A stretch of 64,000 bases of DNA, taken from an uncultured Dehalococcoidia bacterium. GTDB taxonomy: Bacteria; Chloroflexota; Dehalococcoidia; Lucifugimonadales; GCA-2712585. Positions 1-8,942 of the stretch are shown one piece after another. Numbering within the stretch: the stretch's first letter is position 1; every line of letters begins with the position of its first letter. The notes beneath the pieces were generated by a model. The model was not told the origin of the DNA. It made no database searches and saw only the letters and a list, made by a program, of their open reading frames with translations. The DNA is taken from positions 1,907,697 to 1,971,696 of the forward strand of contig OY282371.1 in the NCBI GenBank assembly GCA_958295715.1. The letters are read 5' to 3'. The position numbers were made by a program, and so were the translations under genes.

Positions 1-630
1 ATCCGAAACGTCGGCCACGGCCAGCCCCACCTTGCCGCCCTCCAGGCGCAGCACGTCAAAGAAGTCCCCGCCCACGTTGCGGGCCGGCTCCATGTCGCCA
101 AAGATGTCGAAGCCGTCGCCCCTGGGGAATAGGGTGGGAAGGATGGACCGCTGCATCTGGCTGGCCACGTCCAACTCGTTTTGCAGGGCCACCAGCTTAT
201 CCCGGGAGGACAGGGCCTCGCGCCACTCCACCAGATGCCTCAGGGTCCGGTCGATGGTCACCTGGAGGTCTTCAAAGTCCAAGGGCTTGGTGACGAAGTC
301 GAAGGCGCCCCGGTTCATGGCCGTCCTGATGTTCTTCATGTCCCCGTAGGCCGAAATAATCACGGAGCGGATGTTGGGGTCGACCTTGGGTATCTGGTCC
401 AGCAGGGTGAGGCCGTCCATCTGGGGCATGTTAATGTCCGAGAGGACCATGTCGATCTCGTCGTCCTCGCTCAGCTTGGCGAGGGCCTCGACGCCGTTGT
501 GGGCGAAGACAAAGCTGTACATGCCGGAGCGTATCTTCCGCCGCATCCGTTGAAGCATGAGCGGCTCCAAGTCCACCTCGTCGTCCACCACCAGTATCTT
601 GTACGGCTTTTCGCCGGACAAGCTTTTCAT
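1..630 (-). CDS. Response regulator fused to SpoIIE/PP2C-type phosphatase (RsbU-like), 3' end cut by window edge
   Basis: The gene runs off the window; 210 codons are visible. Residues 10-125 form a receiver domain: acidic pair DD16-17, phosphoacceptor D65 in LSDINMPQMDG, and K115 in TKPLDF. A linker with the signature of the PP2C-type SpoIIE domain follows (QMQRSILPTLFP near 158, then NVGGDFFDV near 186). Proteins of this family dephosphorylate STAS anti-sigma antagonists in response to a phosphorelay, and a STAS gene lies just upstream, its stop codon 54 bases from this ATG. A TTG at 670-672, about 8 bases after an AGGGGG stretch, is an alternative start that would add 14 residues. The C-terminal part of the phosphatase domain is not visible. 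Confidence 0.92.
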   Translation of the reverse strand, partial: MKSLSGEKPYKILVVDDEVDLEPLMLQRMRRKIRSGMYSFVFAHNGVEALAKLSEDDEIDMVLSDINMPQMDGLTLLDQIPKVDPNIRSVIISAYGDMKNIRTAMNRGAFDFVTKPLDFEDLQVTIDRTLRHLVEWREALSSRDKLVALQNELDVASQMQRSILPTLFPRGDGFDIFGDMEPARNVGGDFFDVLRLEGGKVGLAVADVSD

Positions 631-684
631 TTCCGGGGTTTCTTCTCTTCGCCGCCCGGCTCCGGTTTCCAAAACGCCAACCCC

Positions 685-1026
685 CTAAGAGTCTTTGAAC
701 GCGCTGATGGCCTCTTCCTGAGAGGCGTTCACCGAAATAATCCTGTCGAATCCGCTGATCTCGAACACCTCGCGGATGGAGGTCGACAGGGAGCAGACGG
801 CGAACTTGGCCCCCTGCCTCTGAAGGGTCTTGGCGACCATCAGAATGACCCGGAGGCCCGCGCTGCTGATGTACGAGAGCTGCTCCAAGTCCAAGACCAC
901 AATGCGGTCGCCCGAGTCGATAGAGGATTCCAGAGCAGTTTGGAACTCCCGAGCGTTGGAGCCGTCCACGCGGCCATCCACCCGCGCGATTAGGGTTCCG
1001 TTCTGCCTTTCGCTGTTAACTGCCAT
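685..1026 (-). CDS. STAS-domain anti-sigma factor antagonist (RsbV/SpoIIAA-like)
   Basis: This 113-residue protein has the single STAS domain typical of SpoIIAA/RsbV. The core is RIVVLDLEQLSYISSAGLRV, residues 41-60, with the phosphorylatable serine pair at 54-55. Such proteins bind a serine-kinase anti-sigma factor when unphosphorylated and are reactivated by an RsbU-type PP2C phosphatase. The phosphatase-like gene immediately downstream on the same strand makes a partner-switching pair. The start is supported by AAGGAGG about 8 bases upstream. No RsbW-like kinase or sigma factor is visible here. Confidence 0.93.
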   Translation of the reverse strand: MAVNSERQNGTLIARVDGRVDGSNAREFQTALESSIDSGDRIVVLDLEQLSYISSAGLRVILMVAKTLQRQGAKFAVCSLSTSIREVFEISGFDRIISVNASQEEAISAFKDS

Positions 1027-1267
1027 TAAGACCGCCTCCTTACTGTCACTGTCGCTCCTCGGTTCCTGCGAAGCCCCTTGCGCTTGCTGCCCTTAGCGCT
1101 TGCCGTAGGAATTATACACGGGAAACCCGGTTCTGTGGACTACCGCCCCGCTTCCCCCAAAGACAGCCCCGCCGGGGGAAGCCGGCCGCCGCGCCGCGAC
1201 CACCGGTATCGACGCGCCCAAAGGGAGTTCATCATCTTGGACCCAGCGCCTGCTCAGCGTCCCAAAG

Positions 1268-1585
1268 CTACGGCGTCGATTCAGAGACCTCCGCCACCGT
1301 CACGTCGGCTATCCATATCCTGAAGAGCAGGGCGCCGGCGGCTCCCGTGCGACGGATGGCTTCCACAACGCTATCCACCTTATCGTCCGCCACCGTCACC
1401 TCTAGCTTCACCATAGGCATGAAGCCCACCTTGTACGCCGTGCCTCTGTGAATCTCCGAGTGGCCCATTTCCTGGCCGAAAACCCTCACCTCCGTGGCGG
1501 TAAGGGTCACCACCTCCAACTCCACCATCGCCTCGCGCACCGGGTCCAGCCTGTGGGGTTGAATTCTCGCCGTTATGTGTTTCAT
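1268..1585 (-). CDS. P-II family nitrogen regulatory protein (GlnB/GlnK-like) with an atypical B-loop
   Basis: This 105-residue protein follows the ammonium transporter gene by 21 bases on the same strand, the usual amt-PII arrangement. The T-loop is recognisable (GQEMGHSEIHRGTAYKVGF, about residues 37-55) and keeps the tyrosine that is uridylylated in enterobacterial PII. The family B-loop normally reads TGxIGDGKIFV; here the corresponding stretch is TGAAGALLFRIWI, without the GDGK residues that contact ATP phosphates. The protein is slightly shorter than the usual 112 residues. A role in gating Amt is inferred from position; altered nucleotide sensing is possible. Confidence 0.85.
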   Translation of the reverse strand: MKHITARIQPHRLDPVREAMVELEVVTLTATEVRVFGQEMGHSEIHRGTAYKVGFMPMVKLEVTVADDKVDSVVEAIRRTGAAGALLFRIWIADVTVAEVSESTP

Positions 1586-1606
1586 CGCATCCCACCCCCT
1601 ATAGGG

Positions 1607-2824
1607 CTAGAGGTCGTATCCCCGTTCTCCGTGGGTCGCCAAGTCCAGACCCACCAACTCATCCTCCTCGTCAACCCGAGAACTCCTAGTCAAGAAGGAG
1701 CTTACCATCACTATAGCGAAGGTGGCCACAGCCGCCCAACCCGCCGCCGCCGCTACGCCGATGGCCTGCGCGCCCAGCTGAGCGCCGATGCCACCGCTGT
1801 CCACCGAAAGCCCCGAGCCGCCCATGGCGGTGGTGGCAAGAAAGGCCACCAGCAGCGTTCCCAGCATACCGCCCACGCCGTGGACCGCGAAAACGTCCAG
1901 CGAGTCATCTATGTTCAGCATGTCCTTTATCAGACCGACGGCGTAGAAGCAAATCAGCCCCGCCGCGGCGCCGAGTATGAGGCCGCCTATGGGCCCAATG
2001 AAGCCCGATGCCGGGGTGACGGTGGCCAACCCGGCTATGATTCCCGTAACCGTGCCCACCAGCGACGGCTTCCCAAACTTTATCCACTCAATGGCCGACC
2101 AGACTATGGCGGCTGCGGCTGCGGCCAAGTGAGTGACCACTATGGCCATGCCTGCGACGCCGTCGGCCTTCAACTGGCTGCCGCCGTTGAATCCAAACCA
2201 GCCGACCCAGAGCATACCCGCGCCCGCCGCCGTCATGCCGGGGTTGTGGGGCGGCGGGAGTTGGTTGGGAAAGCCCCGCCTCCTGCCCAGCACGGCGGCC
2301 ACCACGAGGGCGGACACCCCGGCGCTGGCGTGGACCACGAGGCCGCCGGCGAAGTCCATAGTTCCCATGTCGCTAAGCCATCCCCCCCCCCAGACCCAGT
2401 GGCAGATGGGCGCGTAAACCAGCAGCACCCAGGCGCTGCTCACAATCATAACCGACGAAAACTTTATCCGTTCGGCGTATGCGCCAACTATCAAAGCCGG
2501 GGTGATTATGGCGAAGGTCATCTGGAACATCGCGAACACTATCTCAGGGATGTCCCCGCTGAGGGCGCTCGTGGTTATGTCGGCAAAGAACACCTTTTGC
2601 AGGCCGCCCACAACCCCGCCCACAGTGTCGCCGAAGGCCAGGCTGTAGCCTATGACAAGCCACAGAACGCTGGCCACCGCCGCGATGGAGAAGCACTGCA
2701 TTATGACCGACAGGACGGACTTGGAACGCACCAGCCCGCCGTAGAACAGGGCCAGGCCCGGAAGGGTCATAAACAGAACCAGGGCCGTGGCTACCAGGAC
2801 CCAAGCAGTATCGCCGGAATTCAA
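1607..2824 (-). CDS. amt: Ammonium transporter (Amt family)
   Basis: This 405-residue polytopic membrane protein would carry ammonium/ammonia across the cytoplasmic membrane. Visible family features include the N-terminal GLALFYGGLVR segment, the first pore histidine in GGLVVHASAGVSALV, the second in FAVHGVGGMLGTL, and the conserved cytoplasmic tail DEEDELVGLDLATHGERGY that interacts with PII. The start is a TTG preceded by AAGGGGG; it places NSGDTAWVLVATA exactly where family members begin their first helix. No signal peptide is visible, as in many non-enterobacterial Amt proteins. A strong promoter lies about 115 bases upstream and the PII gene follows as the next cistron. Confidence 0.96.
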   Translation of the reverse strand: MNSGDTAWVLVATALVLFMTLPGLALFYGGLVRSKSVLSVIMQCFSIAAVASVLWLVIGYSLAFGDTVGGVVGGLQKVFFADITTSALSGDIPEIVFAMFQMTFAIITPALIVGAYAERIKFSSVMIVSSAWVLLVYAPICHWVWGGGWLSDMGTMDFAGGLVVHASAGVSALVVAAVLGRRRGFPNQLPPPHNPGMTAAGAGMLWVGWFGFNGGSQLKADGVAGMAIVVTHLAAAAAAIVWSAIEWIKFGKPSLVGTVTGIIAGLATVTPASGFIGPIGGLILGAAAGLICFYAVGLIKDMLNIDDSLDVFAVHGVGGMLGTLLVAFLATTAMGGSGLSVDSGGIGAQLGAQAIGVAAAAGWAAVATFAIVMVSSFLTRSSRVDEEDELVGLDLATHGERGYDL

Positions 2825-2937
2825 CGCTTGCCCCCTTGTCCCGCGCAGGGCGTCAGAGCAACGGCCCCGGCGAGCGGTATTTCAATGAAACCTTTCTTCA
2901 TTGGCAATGTGGATAACGGCTCGAAAATAACAGCCGT

Positions 2938-2966
2938 ATTCTATTCCCCTTTTTTGGCGGTGTCAA
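2938..2966 (-). promoter_or_regulatory. Sigma-70-type promoter of the amt-PII operon
   Basis: On the minus strand a perfect -35 TTGACA (2961-2966) is separated by exactly 17 bases from a -10 TAGAAT (2938-2943). The predicted transcription start is near 2931, giving a leader of about 105 bases before the amt TTG start. This is one of the closest matches to the sigma-70 consensus in the window. Confidence 0.75.
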
Positions 2967-3159
2967 GCATAGAAATCACCGCCACAAAACCCGTTTTTCG
3001 TCCCCTCCCAAGGAATCGCAGGTCCCTCAGCGCGGGGCCTTTCAAAGGCCCTCTTAAGGAGGGATGGCCCAGGGCGGACGGCGGCTGCCGGCTGCTGGGA
3101 ACCTCCCAGGAGGGCAATGGCGCAGGGCGGACGGCGGCAACCTTGGCGTCAAGAAGGGG

Positions 3160-3690
3160 ATGGATGACCGACTGCCCCCAATCCATCATTCCCTATTTCC
3201 CCTCCCGTCATTCCCGCCCCCTCCCTTTCGTCATTCCCGTGAAAACGGGAATCCAGGAACGATTCATTCCAAAACGGGCTGCGTAAGGGCAGCCCTTAGA
3301 GACGCATGGGAGCGCGTCCTTGTGCGGGTTGTCCCGGCGCAAAGGGGGCGGAGGGATGACGGGAGGGGGAGGCGGGGGGTGGGGAGAGGCCGGCGGGACG
3401 GCGCCTAGCAAGAACTCCTCACGGAGGGGATGGATTCCCGCCTGCGCGGGAATGACGGATAGGGGGGGTCTTGGGGATGACGGACGGGGGGCGGGGGGTG
3501 GGGAGAGGCCGGCGGGACGGCGCCTAGCAAGAACTCCTCACGGAGGGGATGGATTCCCGCCTGCGCGGGAATGACGGAAAGGGGGGCGGGGGGTGGGGAG
3601 AGGCCGGCGGGACGGCGCCTAGCAAGAACTCCTCACGGAGGGGATGGATTCCCGCTTTCGCGGGAATGACGGAAAGGGGGACGGGGTTAC
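3160..3690. repeat. Intergenic hairpin-repeat cluster with an imperfect tandem unit
   Basis: The region between the amt promoter and the IS30 tail carries no gene. It holds a GAAA-loop hairpin near 3231-3251 and three copies of a block starting at 3381, 3500 and 3595 (spacing 119 and 95). Each block reads GGGGAGAGGCCGGCGGGACG and ends in a hairpin of the ATTCCCGC-loop-GCGGGAAT type. Small G-rich insertions account for the unequal spacing. Confidence 0.85.
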
Positions 3691-3839
3691 GGCGGCGGGC
3701 CCTACCCCGCAAGACCGACCTGGCGGCGGTGTCCCAGGAGCGCTTCACCCAACTGGTCCAAGCCTACAACAACACCCCCCGCAAGTGTGTGGACTACCGG
3801 ACCCCAGCCGAAACTTTCCGGAACAAGGCGCTGCACTTG
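3691..3839 (+). pseudogene. 3' remnant of an IS30-family transposase gene
   Basis: Read on the plus strand this segment encodes the last ~49 residues of the same transposase found intact at 27874-28884: LPRKTDLAAVSQERFTQLVQ, then PRKCVDYRTPAETFRN. It ends in TGCACTTGA, the outer end of that element. Upstream it is directly fused to a hairpin repeat, so the catalytic part is gone. Its outer end lies exactly where the carbonic anhydrase reading frame, on the opposite strand, loses family similarity. Confidence 0.85.
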
Positions 3840-4599
3840 AGTAGACCGTTATCCCGCGACCGTTCAGGGGCTGGAGCGGGCGGTTGGTGGGGCCGCCGCT
3901 CAAAGCCTGGAGGCCGTCCACCTGCTCCGGCGACACTGTCAGCGCCTCTTTCATCACGTACCAGACGACGGGTTCGGAGCATGGCGGCGTTGTCTTGGAG
4001 CCTTCGTACCGGTAGTAGCCGCCCTCATCCGGAACGTAGGAGACGGCGGCAAGGGCATTTCCACCAGCCACAGAACCGCCGGGCTCCGGGGCGGCGTCCA
4101 GGACCGCCTGGACCACGGGATTGGGCGCGCCCAGATTGTACATCAGCCCCACAACGGCCAAGCCGCCCTCGTCATCTTCGTGGACCAGGTGCATCTCAGC
4201 CGCAAAGCTCAGTCCGTCTATCCGGTGCTCCGAGGGGGCATGAAGGTGGGCAGACTTCAGTTGGAAGCTGCGCTGGCCATCGGTGAACACGTTGCCCGGC
4301 GCGTATTCAACGTGGGTGAAGGCGGCATCCCTACGAACCGATGGGGCGGCGCTGCCGTAGGCGAAGGAAAGAGGCCCGGCGGCGCCCGCCCGGTATCCGA
4401 CGATATCCACCGGCGACTGGCGGCGGCCCTCGGCGCAGGCCGCGTACTCCTCCGACAGGGAGGCCCAGTTCTCCGGCGCGCCCGGCCCGGAGTACCCCCA
4501 CTCCACCGCCACTGCGGCGCTAGACCCCTGACCGCCGCATCCGCCAACGGCGAGGGCCGCGCCGGCCAGTCCCACGAGAAGGGCCGCGGCTAACTTCAT
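3745..4599 (-). CDS. Alpha-class carbonic anhydrase lipoprotein with IS30-derived C-terminus
   Basis: This 284-residue exported protein would interconvert CO2 and bicarbonate at the outer face of the membrane. Residues 1-21 form a lipoprotein signal ending in AVGGC21. The alpha-CA fold is marked by EWGYSGPGAPENW near 33-45, QSPVDI at 61-66, zinc histidines H118, H120 and H137 (SAHLHAPSEH and EMHLVH), and KTTPPCSEPVVW later. The ATG at 4597-4599 is preferred over a TTG ten codons upstream because it begins the signal peptide. The last ~31 codons are read antisense through the IS30 remnant, so the natural stop was lost and the frame now ends in a Cys-rich tail with no family counterpart. Confidence 0.9.
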   Translation of the reverse strand: MKLAAALLVGLAGAALAVGGCGGQGSSAAVAVEWGYSGPGAPENWASLSEEYAACAEGRRQSPVDIVGYRAGAAGPLSFAYGSAAPSVRRDAAFTHVEYAPGNVFTDGQRSFQLKSAHLHAPSEHRIDGLSFAAEMHLVHEDDEGGLAVVGLMYNLGAPNPVVQAVLDAAPEPGGSVAGGNALAAVSYVPDEGGYYRYEGSKTTPPCSEPVVWYVMKEALTVSPEQVDGLQALSGGPTNRPLQPLNGRGITVYSSAAPCSGKFRLGSGSPHTCGGCCCRLGPVG

Positions 4600-4689
4600 G
4601 TTCAGCCCATCTATAAAGTTCAACCACAAACCGACGCTTCATCAGAAAGGAATTGGATGAGTCTTGCCCTCATAACCGCGCTGCCTTTC

Positions 4690-5000
4690 GCCACTCCCGC
4701 CCTCTTATGCTACGTCATTCCCACGAAGGCGGGAAGGGCGCGTGCGCCCACTTTGTTTTGAAGAGCGTCGGTACGGCGGCGGGGGCAAGAAGGATGGATT
4801 CCTGCCTCCCCCTTTCCGTCATTCCCGCGCAGGCGGGAATCCATCTTTCCCTATTCCCTCCAACGCTATCGTCCTTTTTTGACAGAACTCCGGATTAAGG
4901 CGGCAGGCTGAGCCGGGGGAGTGAGAGCAACACATTGGCCGCTTTGCCATGGGGTCTTCCTGGATTCCCGCTTTCGCGGGAATGACGGATAAGAGGGCGG
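4690..5000. repeat. Hairpin repeats between carbonic anhydrase and amidase genes
   Basis: The 470-base gap holds no gene. It contains a composite element (a GGGCGC-GT-GCGCCC palindrome at about 4739-4752 next to a degenerate ATTCCC hairpin) and two good hairpins near 4820 and 4965-4985, the second with loop TTTC. Confidence 0.8.
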
Positions 5001-5072
5001 GGGATGCCGGAAAGGGAGGTGGGCATGGAGGGGGGGGCAGCAAATGCCGCAGCGCGGGGAGTTTGGGGAGGT

Positions 5073-6485
5073 TCACCCAAGGAAGCCCAGCTCCGGGCGC
5101 ATGGCGTGCCACGTCGTGCTCTCCTGGTAGTGGCGGCCCACCCGCAGGACGAGGTCTTCCCTGAAGTGGGAGGCCATGACTTGCAGTCCGATGGGCATAT
5201 CGTCCGAACTGAAGCCGCAGGGCAGCGACATGGCCGGGGAGCCGGCCCAAGCCGCCGGGAAGGTGGCCGACTTCCCGCCGCCGAACCGCCGCTCCGCCTC
5301 GGCGCGGCCGGTCACCCCCTCCACGTACTCAATCCTTCCCGCCACCGAGGGCGACGTGGGGCTAATCAGCACGTCGAACCGCTCAAACAGTTTTAGCCAC
5401 TCCCGCCTGAACAGGGCGCGCATCCGGGCCGCCTTGTGGACGACCTGAGACGGCAGCAGGCTGGCGGCCAGCAGGCGGCGGCGTATGTTGGCGCCGTACT
5501 CCTCGGGCCGGTCGTTGAGCCACTGGCGATGGGCCGCGGCCCCGTCGCTCTCCGAGATTATGGCCGGCGCCGTGCCCAGTTCCTCCAGCATCGGCAGCGA
5601 CGCCTCCCCCACGTCGGCCCCAAGCTCCCCCATCTGGGACGCCGCCGCGCGCACGGCCGCCAAGACCTCCCCGTCGGCGTCGGACGGGTCCATGAACTCC
5701 CGCAGCAGCCCGACCCGAACTCCCTCCAAGCCGTCCTTCAACCCGTGGAGATAGTCCGGCGTTGGCAGGCGGGAGGTCTGCGGGTCCTTGGGGTCGTGCC
5801 CCGCGATGACGCCCAGGACCAGGGCCGCGTCCTCCACCGTGCGCGTCATAGGGCCGCCGGCGTCTAGGGACCAGGAGAAGGGAAACATCCCGTGGCGGCT
5901 GACGCGGCCCCAGGTGGGCCTCAGGCCCGTGATGCCGTTGAGGGCGGCGGGGCCTCGGATGGAGCCGCCCGTGTCCTCTCCCAAGGCTATGGAGCACAGG
6001 GACGCGGCGATGGCTATCCCGGAGCCGCTGCTGGATGCCCCGGGGCTGCGCTCCAAGTTCCACGGGTTCTTGGCGGCGCCGCTATACTTGTACCGGTCGC
6101 CCATCCCCGCGGCGAACTCGGTCATGTTGAGCTTGCCCAGCAGGATGGCCCCGGCCTCCTTGGCCCTGGCCACCGCCGTGGCGTCTGTGGTGGGCACGTA
6201 ACCCTCCAATATAGTCGACCCGCAGGTAGTGAGAACGCCCGCCGTGTCGAACTGGTCCTTAACGGCTAGGGGCAGGCCGTGAAGGGGGCCAAGACTCTCC
6301 CCCCGCAGGACGGCCCGCTCAGCCTCCCGGGCGCCCGCCAGGGCCTCCTCGCGGCACACGGTGATGTATGCGTGGAGTTGCGGGTCCAGCCGGTCGATGC
6401 GGTCGAGATAGCCGGTCACGACCTCAAGGGGGGAAACGGCTTTGGCGGCTATCAACCGCGCCAACTCCGACCCGCTCAGGTCCAC
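5073..6485 (-). CDS. Amidase signature family hydrolase (GatA/AtzF-like)
   Basis: This 470-residue enzyme would hydrolyse a small amide substrate in the cytoplasm. The Ser-cisSer-Lys machinery of the amidase signature family is visible: K76 in LAVKDQFD, the serine run GASSSGSG at 149-156, and the nucleophile S175 in DTGGSIRGPA. Overall layout matches GatA-type proteins, but the small subunit upstream is a short GatC/AtzG-like protein and no gatB lies nearby. A dedicated amidohydrolase is therefore more likely than the tRNA amidotransferase. The GTG start lies 10 bases after the upstream stop. Substrate is not inferable. Confidence 0.88.
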   Translation of the reverse strand: MDLSGSELARLIAAKAVSPLEVVTGYLDRIDRLDPQLHAYITVCREEALAGAREAERAVLRGESLGPLHGLPLAVKDQFDTAGVLTTCGSTILEGYVPTTDATAVARAKEAGAILLGKLNMTEFAAGMGDRYKYSGAAKNPWNLERSPGASSSGSGIAIAASLCSIALGEDTGGSIRGPAALNGITGLRPTWGRVSRHGMFPFSWSLDAGGPMTRTVEDAALVLGVIAGHDPKDPQTSRLPTPDYLHGLKDGLEGVRVGLLREFMDPSDADGEVLAAVRAAASQMGELGADVGEASLPMLEELGTAPAIISESDGAAAHRQWLNDRPEEYGANIRRRLLAASLLPSQVVHKAARMRALFRREWLKLFERFDVLISPTSPSVAGRIEYVEGVTGRAEAERRFGGGKSATFPAAWAGSPAMSLPCGFSSDDMPIGLQVMASHFREDLVLRVGRHYQESTTWHAMRPELGFLG

Positions 6486-6495
6486 CAGCCGGTCG

Positions 6496-6690
6496 CTAAC
6501 TATCGTCCACCTCCTCTAGGGGGCGGAAGGGCAAGGGATTCACCGAGTCCAGGTCCGGATGGGAAAACTCCTCCACGCCCGTTATGGTCACGTTAAGCCT
6601 GTGGGTAACCTCTTCCAGGTCGTCCTCGCTGACGACGACGCCCGACGCCTTGGCCAAGGCCGCCACCTCTTGGAAGGTAAGGTCAGACAT
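6496..6690 (-). CDS. Small GatC/AtzG-like amidase partner protein
   Basis: This 64-residue protein is encoded immediately upstream of the amidase with a 10-base gap. Its composition (MSDLTFQEVAALAKASGVVV then DDLEEVTHRLN) resembles the short helical subunits GatC and AtzG that wrap around amidase-signature enzymes and stabilise them. The start has AGGAGG 7 bases upstream. Assignment rests on size, position and helical pattern; sequence identity to GatC is weak. Confidence 0.7.
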   Translation of the reverse strand: MSDLTFQEVAALAKASGVVVSEDDLEEVTHRLNVTITGVEEFSHPDLDSVNPLPFRPLEEVDDS

Positions 6691-6735
6691 ATACTTTCCT
6701 CCTATCGCTATTCTGGTCTTTTACCCGTTGAGTCG

Positions 6736-8154
6736 TCAGCGCACGGGGCCGCCGAGGGGAGCCCGGGGGCCGCCGCACCGGAGGAAGGACCCGTAGCCGG
6801 GCTTCTGCCTCAACACGCCGCGGTCCAGCAGCACCTGACCCCTCAACAGGCTCATCCACGGCTTGCCCTGAAGTTGCCAACCCTCAAACAGGCTGTATCC
6901 CGTGTTGCTGTGATGGTCCTCGGCCCTGATTACCATGTCATCGTCAGGGTTGATTATCGTCAGGTCCGCGTCGGACCCCACCTGTATCACACCCTTCCTC
7001 GGGTACAACCCAAAGATGCGCGCCGGGTTCTCCGACATGCTCCGCGCCATCCAGCTTACCGGCAATCCCCCCTTCGCCACCCCCTCGCTGTACACCAACG
7101 GCGCCAACGTCTCTATACCGGGCGCCCCGAAAGGCACCGGGCTACCCTCCGGCGTCACGAATATGTTGTCCCAGCCCGGTTCCTTGGACCCCGGCGGGCT
7201 TGGCGAGTGGTCGCTGCCAATGGCGGAGATGTAGCCCAACTCCAACCCCTTCCACAGCGCCGACCGGTCAGGCCCGTCCTTCGGACGCAACGGCGGCCCT
7301 ATCTTCGCCAACGGCCCCACCTTCGCCATCTCCTCATCAGTCAGCAACAGATACTGGGGACACGTCTCCGTCCATACTCGCTGCCCCTCTCCCTGGGCCG
7401 CCTTTATCCGCTCCAAACCCACCCGGCTGCTCAGATGCACCACGTACACCGGGCAGTTGGTCACGCCGCCCATCTTCACCGCCCGGTTTATCGCCTCCTC
7501 CTCCGCCCAGTCGGGACACGCCGACGGGAAGTCCGTGGGGTGGATGCAGCCGTCCTCTATCAGCTTGTTCTCCAGGTAGTCGATGATGTTGCCGCTCTCG
7601 CAGTGCAGCTGCACTATCCCGCCGCCCTTGGACACCATCTCCATGGCCTCGCAGATGTAGTCATCGTCGCACATGGCCCCGCCTCCCCGCTTGTAGGTCA
7701 TAAACATCTTGTAGGAGGTGACGCCCATCTCAAGGGCCTGGGGCAGGCTCTTAAGGATGTAGGGCCGGTTCTTGAGTATGAAGTGGAAGCCAAAGTCCAG
7801 GACTGAGGTGGAGTTAATCTCCTCGCGGTGGTTGTTGATGGCCGTTGGGAGGGTCTGCTCAGCCGCGTCGTCATACACGCCAAAGGGAATCAGCGTCGTG
7901 ATTCCCGAATGGGCGGCGCCGATGGAACCGAGCTGGTAGGTGTCCACGCGGTCCAGGTGGACGTGGCAGTCGATGAGGCCCGGCAGCACGTACTTGCCGG
8001 AGGCGTCTATGTGCCGGTCGGCAGGCGGCAGCAACTCCTCCGGGCCAATGGCCGCTATCTTCTCCCCCACGATGGCCACCGACGCCTCAAAGACCTCCGA
8101 CGACGTCACCACCTTGCCACCCGCGACTATCGTGTCCACTCTCGTATCCGCCAT
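6736..8154 (-). CDS. Dihydropyrimidinase / D-hydantoinase family cyclic amidohydrolase
   Basis: This 472-residue metallohydrolase would open cyclic amides such as hydantoins or dihydropyrimidines. The full binuclear metal site is visible: H64 and H66 in DCHVHLD, carboxylated lysine K149 in GVTSYKMFMTYK, H184 in VQLHCESG, H240 in VYVVHLSS and D315 in IGSDHSPSP. The ATG at 8152-8154 is chosen because AAGGAGGG lies 8 bases upstream; the frame is open further upstream but lacks family similarity there. The amidase and its partner lie immediately downstream on the same strand, so the three may form an amide-degrading operon. Confidence 0.93.
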   Translation of the reverse strand: MADTRVDTIVAGGKVVTSSEVFEASVAIVGEKIAAIGPEELLPPADRHIDASGKYVLPGLIDCHVHLDRVDTYQLGSIGAAHSGITTLIPFGVYDDAAEQTLPTAINNHREEINSTSVLDFGFHFILKNRPYILKSLPQALEMGVTSYKMFMTYKRGGGAMCDDDYICEAMEMVSKGGGIVQLHCESGNIIDYLENKLIEDGCIHPTDFPSACPDWAEEEAINRAVKMGGVTNCPVYVVHLSSRVGLERIKAAQGEGQRVWTETCPQYLLLTDEEMAKVGPLAKIGPPLRPKDGPDRSALWKGLELGYISAIGSDHSPSPPGSKEPGWDNIFVTPEGSPVPFGAPGIETLAPLVYSEGVAKGGLPVSWMARSMSENPARIFGLYPRKGVIQVGSDADLTIINPDDDMVIRAEDHHSNTGYSLFEGWQLQGKPWMSLLRGQVLLDRGVLRQKPGYGSFLRCGGPRAPLGGPVR

Positions 8155-8398
8155 GCCGTCCCTCCTTCGCCGGTGGGAGCGCGCGACTCTTCCTCCCCCG
8201 GCTACGGCCATTATAGGGGTGAAAGGACAAAAAAACACCTCTCTTATGGACCGCCGCCCCAGACGGATGGGGGGCGGGAGTGATGCGAGGGGGAGGCGGG
8301 AAGGGCGCGCGCCCTCGTTTGACTTCCACCCATCTCAATGGTAGGTTTCAGCCGATACCCCGGATCCCCTTGCATACTCTCCAACGGAGGTTGAGAAG

Positions 8399-8824
8399 GT
8401 GTACACCAAGAGAATGTTGGGCTTGGAGCAGAGCCAGGCCGCCATAGCCGCCATGATAGCCGAGTTCAAGAAGAACCCCGACAATGACCCCGTCGCCATG
8501 GCCGTGGTCGACGACGTGGGACATCTCCTCGCCTACGCCCGGACCGACGGCTCCCGTCCCATCATCTCCCGGAACGCCATCAAGAAGGCCTATACCGCGG
8601 CCCTGCGGGGAATGACCAGCGAGGCCTTCTTCGAGGAGCTTCAGAGGCGGGACTGGCGGGTGGGCGACATGGGCGACCCCATGTTGATAGCCGTTCCGGG
8701 AGGCGTGCCCGTCATTGACCCCGCCACCGGGGACGTTCTCGGAGGCGTGGGCGTCGCCGGACTGCCCGAGGGACCCGGCGACGACGACATCGCCGAGGCG
8801 GGGCGCGCGGCAATAGAGCTCTAG
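8399..8824 (+). CDS. GlcG/HbpS family protein
   Basis: This 141-residue soluble protein carries the GlcG/HbpS fold: AMAVVDDVGHLLAYARTDG near residues 32-50, a helix starting SRNAIKKAYTAA, and a C-terminal GDVLGGVGVAGLPEGPGDDD ending in an AGRAA helix. Family members bind haem or small ligands, or are encoded beside catabolic enzymes; their biochemical role is mostly unknown. It starts at GTG with GGAGG about 8 bases upstream. It is transcribed divergently from the hydantoinase. A second member of the family lies at 23102-23512. Confidence 0.88.
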   Translation: MYTKRMLGLEQSQAAIAAMIAEFKKNPDNDPVAMAVVDDVGHLLAYARTDGSRPIISRNAIKKAYTAALRGMTSEAFFEELQRRDWRVGDMGDPMLIAVPGGVPVIDPATGDVLGGVGVAGLPEGPGDDDIAEAGRAAIEL

Positions 8825-8942
8825 CCCCGCGCCAAGGGATATCCATCCATCGGGGGGCCGCCGGTGGGCCACCGGTGGGCGCGTGGATTCCGGAGCCCGG
8901 CGCCCATCCCCTATAACCGCATAAACGTGAAAGGCAGCAGTC

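Noticed and set aside
1448-3286. 612-codon plus-strand frame opposite amt and PII
   Set aside because: Antisense to two confidently identified genes, continues into hairpin repeats, no family similarity.
5073-6690. GatCA of the tRNA amidotransferase
   Set aside because: No gatB nearby, partner is very short, and the hydantoinase neighbour suggests a catabolic amidase; left as GatA-like only.
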